15,514 bases of DNA from the NCBI GenBank assembly GCA_043758125.1, contig JAYVOC010000098.1:1-15514 (forward strand). The letters are read 5' to 3'. This document shows positions 15,412-15,514 of the stretch, one piece after another. The notes beneath the pieces were generated by a model. That model did not search any database. It saw only the letters and a program-made list of their open reading frames with translations, and had not been told where the DNA came from. The first letter of the stretch is position 1. Every line of letters starts with the position of its first letter. This DNA comes from JANXSD01 sp043758125 (GTDB lineage: Bacteria > Bacteroidota > Bacteroidia > AKYH767-A > OLB10). A program made the position numbers and the translations under genes.

Positions 15412-15514
15412 ATGAAAATTGATCTAACAAATTACGAAAGCTGGTTCCTCGATTATTATGAGGGAACTCTTAGCGCCGAAAAGGTTGCTGAGCTTTTTTT
15501 GTTTTTAGAGCAAC
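15412..15514 (+). CDS. Start of a protein downstream of the ECF sigma factor (truncated by window end)
   Basis: An ATG at 15412, 17 nt after the sigma-factor stop, opens a frame that stays open to the window edge (34 codons). The visible part has NYESWFLDYYEGTLS and then AELFLFLEQ: an acidic/aromatic start and an amphipathic helix, with no signal peptide. By position it may be an anti-sigma or other regulatory partner; acidic short N-terminal segments of this kind are common in proteins next to ECF sigma genes in Bacteroidota, but this is from memory and from context. The fragment is too short to assign a family. Confidence 0.75.
   Translation, partial: MKIDLTNYESWFLDYYEGTLSAEKVAELFLFLEQ

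Noticed and set aside
1..15514. Search for CRISPR arrays, tRNA/rRNA, insertion sequences, phage or defence genes
   Set aside because: No regularly spaced repeats, no cloverleaf or rRNA sequence, no transposase, integrase or nuclease-type defence protein was seen; gene content is housekeeping and envelope.

Overview
The window is about 15.5 kb of AT-rich bacterial chromosome that looks like a free-living member of the Bacteroidota. This rests on a secreted protein with a type IX secretion (T9SS) C-terminal sorting domain, an 837-residue TonB-dependent-receptor-like barrel with a carboxypeptidase-regulatory-like N-terminus, and exported proteins whose predicted signal-peptidase cut is followed by Gln. 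A-rich leaders without clear Shine-Dalgarno sequences, and a few exact matches to the Bacteroidota -7 promoter element TAnnTTTG, fit the same picture. Genus cannot be named from this alone.

Layout. 1-294: AT-rich, no convincing gene. 295-1191 (+): T9SS cargo of unknown function. 1192-1510: convergent intergenic region with a 17-bp perfect hairpin that can act as a bidirectional terminator, a small palindrome, a start-less ORF remnant and a weaker terminator next to the following gene. 1511-9909 (-): seven genes in the same direction. In transcription order they are a DUF502 membrane protein, an exported coiled-coil protein of unknown function, an SDR-type L-threonine 3-dehydrogenase, cysteinyl-tRNA synthetase, a type II glutaminyl cyclase-like lipoprotein, a TonB-dependent-receptor-like protein and a DODA/YgiD-type extradiol dioxygenase. 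The first three are tightly packed (11 and 4 nt gaps) and probably one operon; later gaps are 36-80 nt. 10057-10410 (-): YjbR/MmcQ-family protein, divergent from polA. 10520-13333 (+): polA with all three domains intact. 13412-14713 (+): FadL/OmpP1-like outer-membrane protein, followed by a good terminator. 14909-15394 (+): ECF sigma factor, then 17 nt later the start of a protein cut by the window edge, possibly its regulatory partner.

Functional theme. Most genes are housekeeping (polA, cysS, threonine catabolism) or cell-envelope (T9SS cargo, two outer-membrane barrels, DUF502, exported coiled-coil protein). The most coherent biological link is that all four signal-peptidase-I-type leaders in the window would expose an N-terminal Gln, and the window also encodes the enzyme type that cyclises such Gln to pyroglutamate. 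I see no phage, insertion sequence, CRISPR array, defence island, rRNA or tRNA, and nothing I would call a clearly new system. The least understood parts are the DUF502/coiled-coil pair, the hairpin upstream of it, and the truncated partner of the ECF sigma factor.
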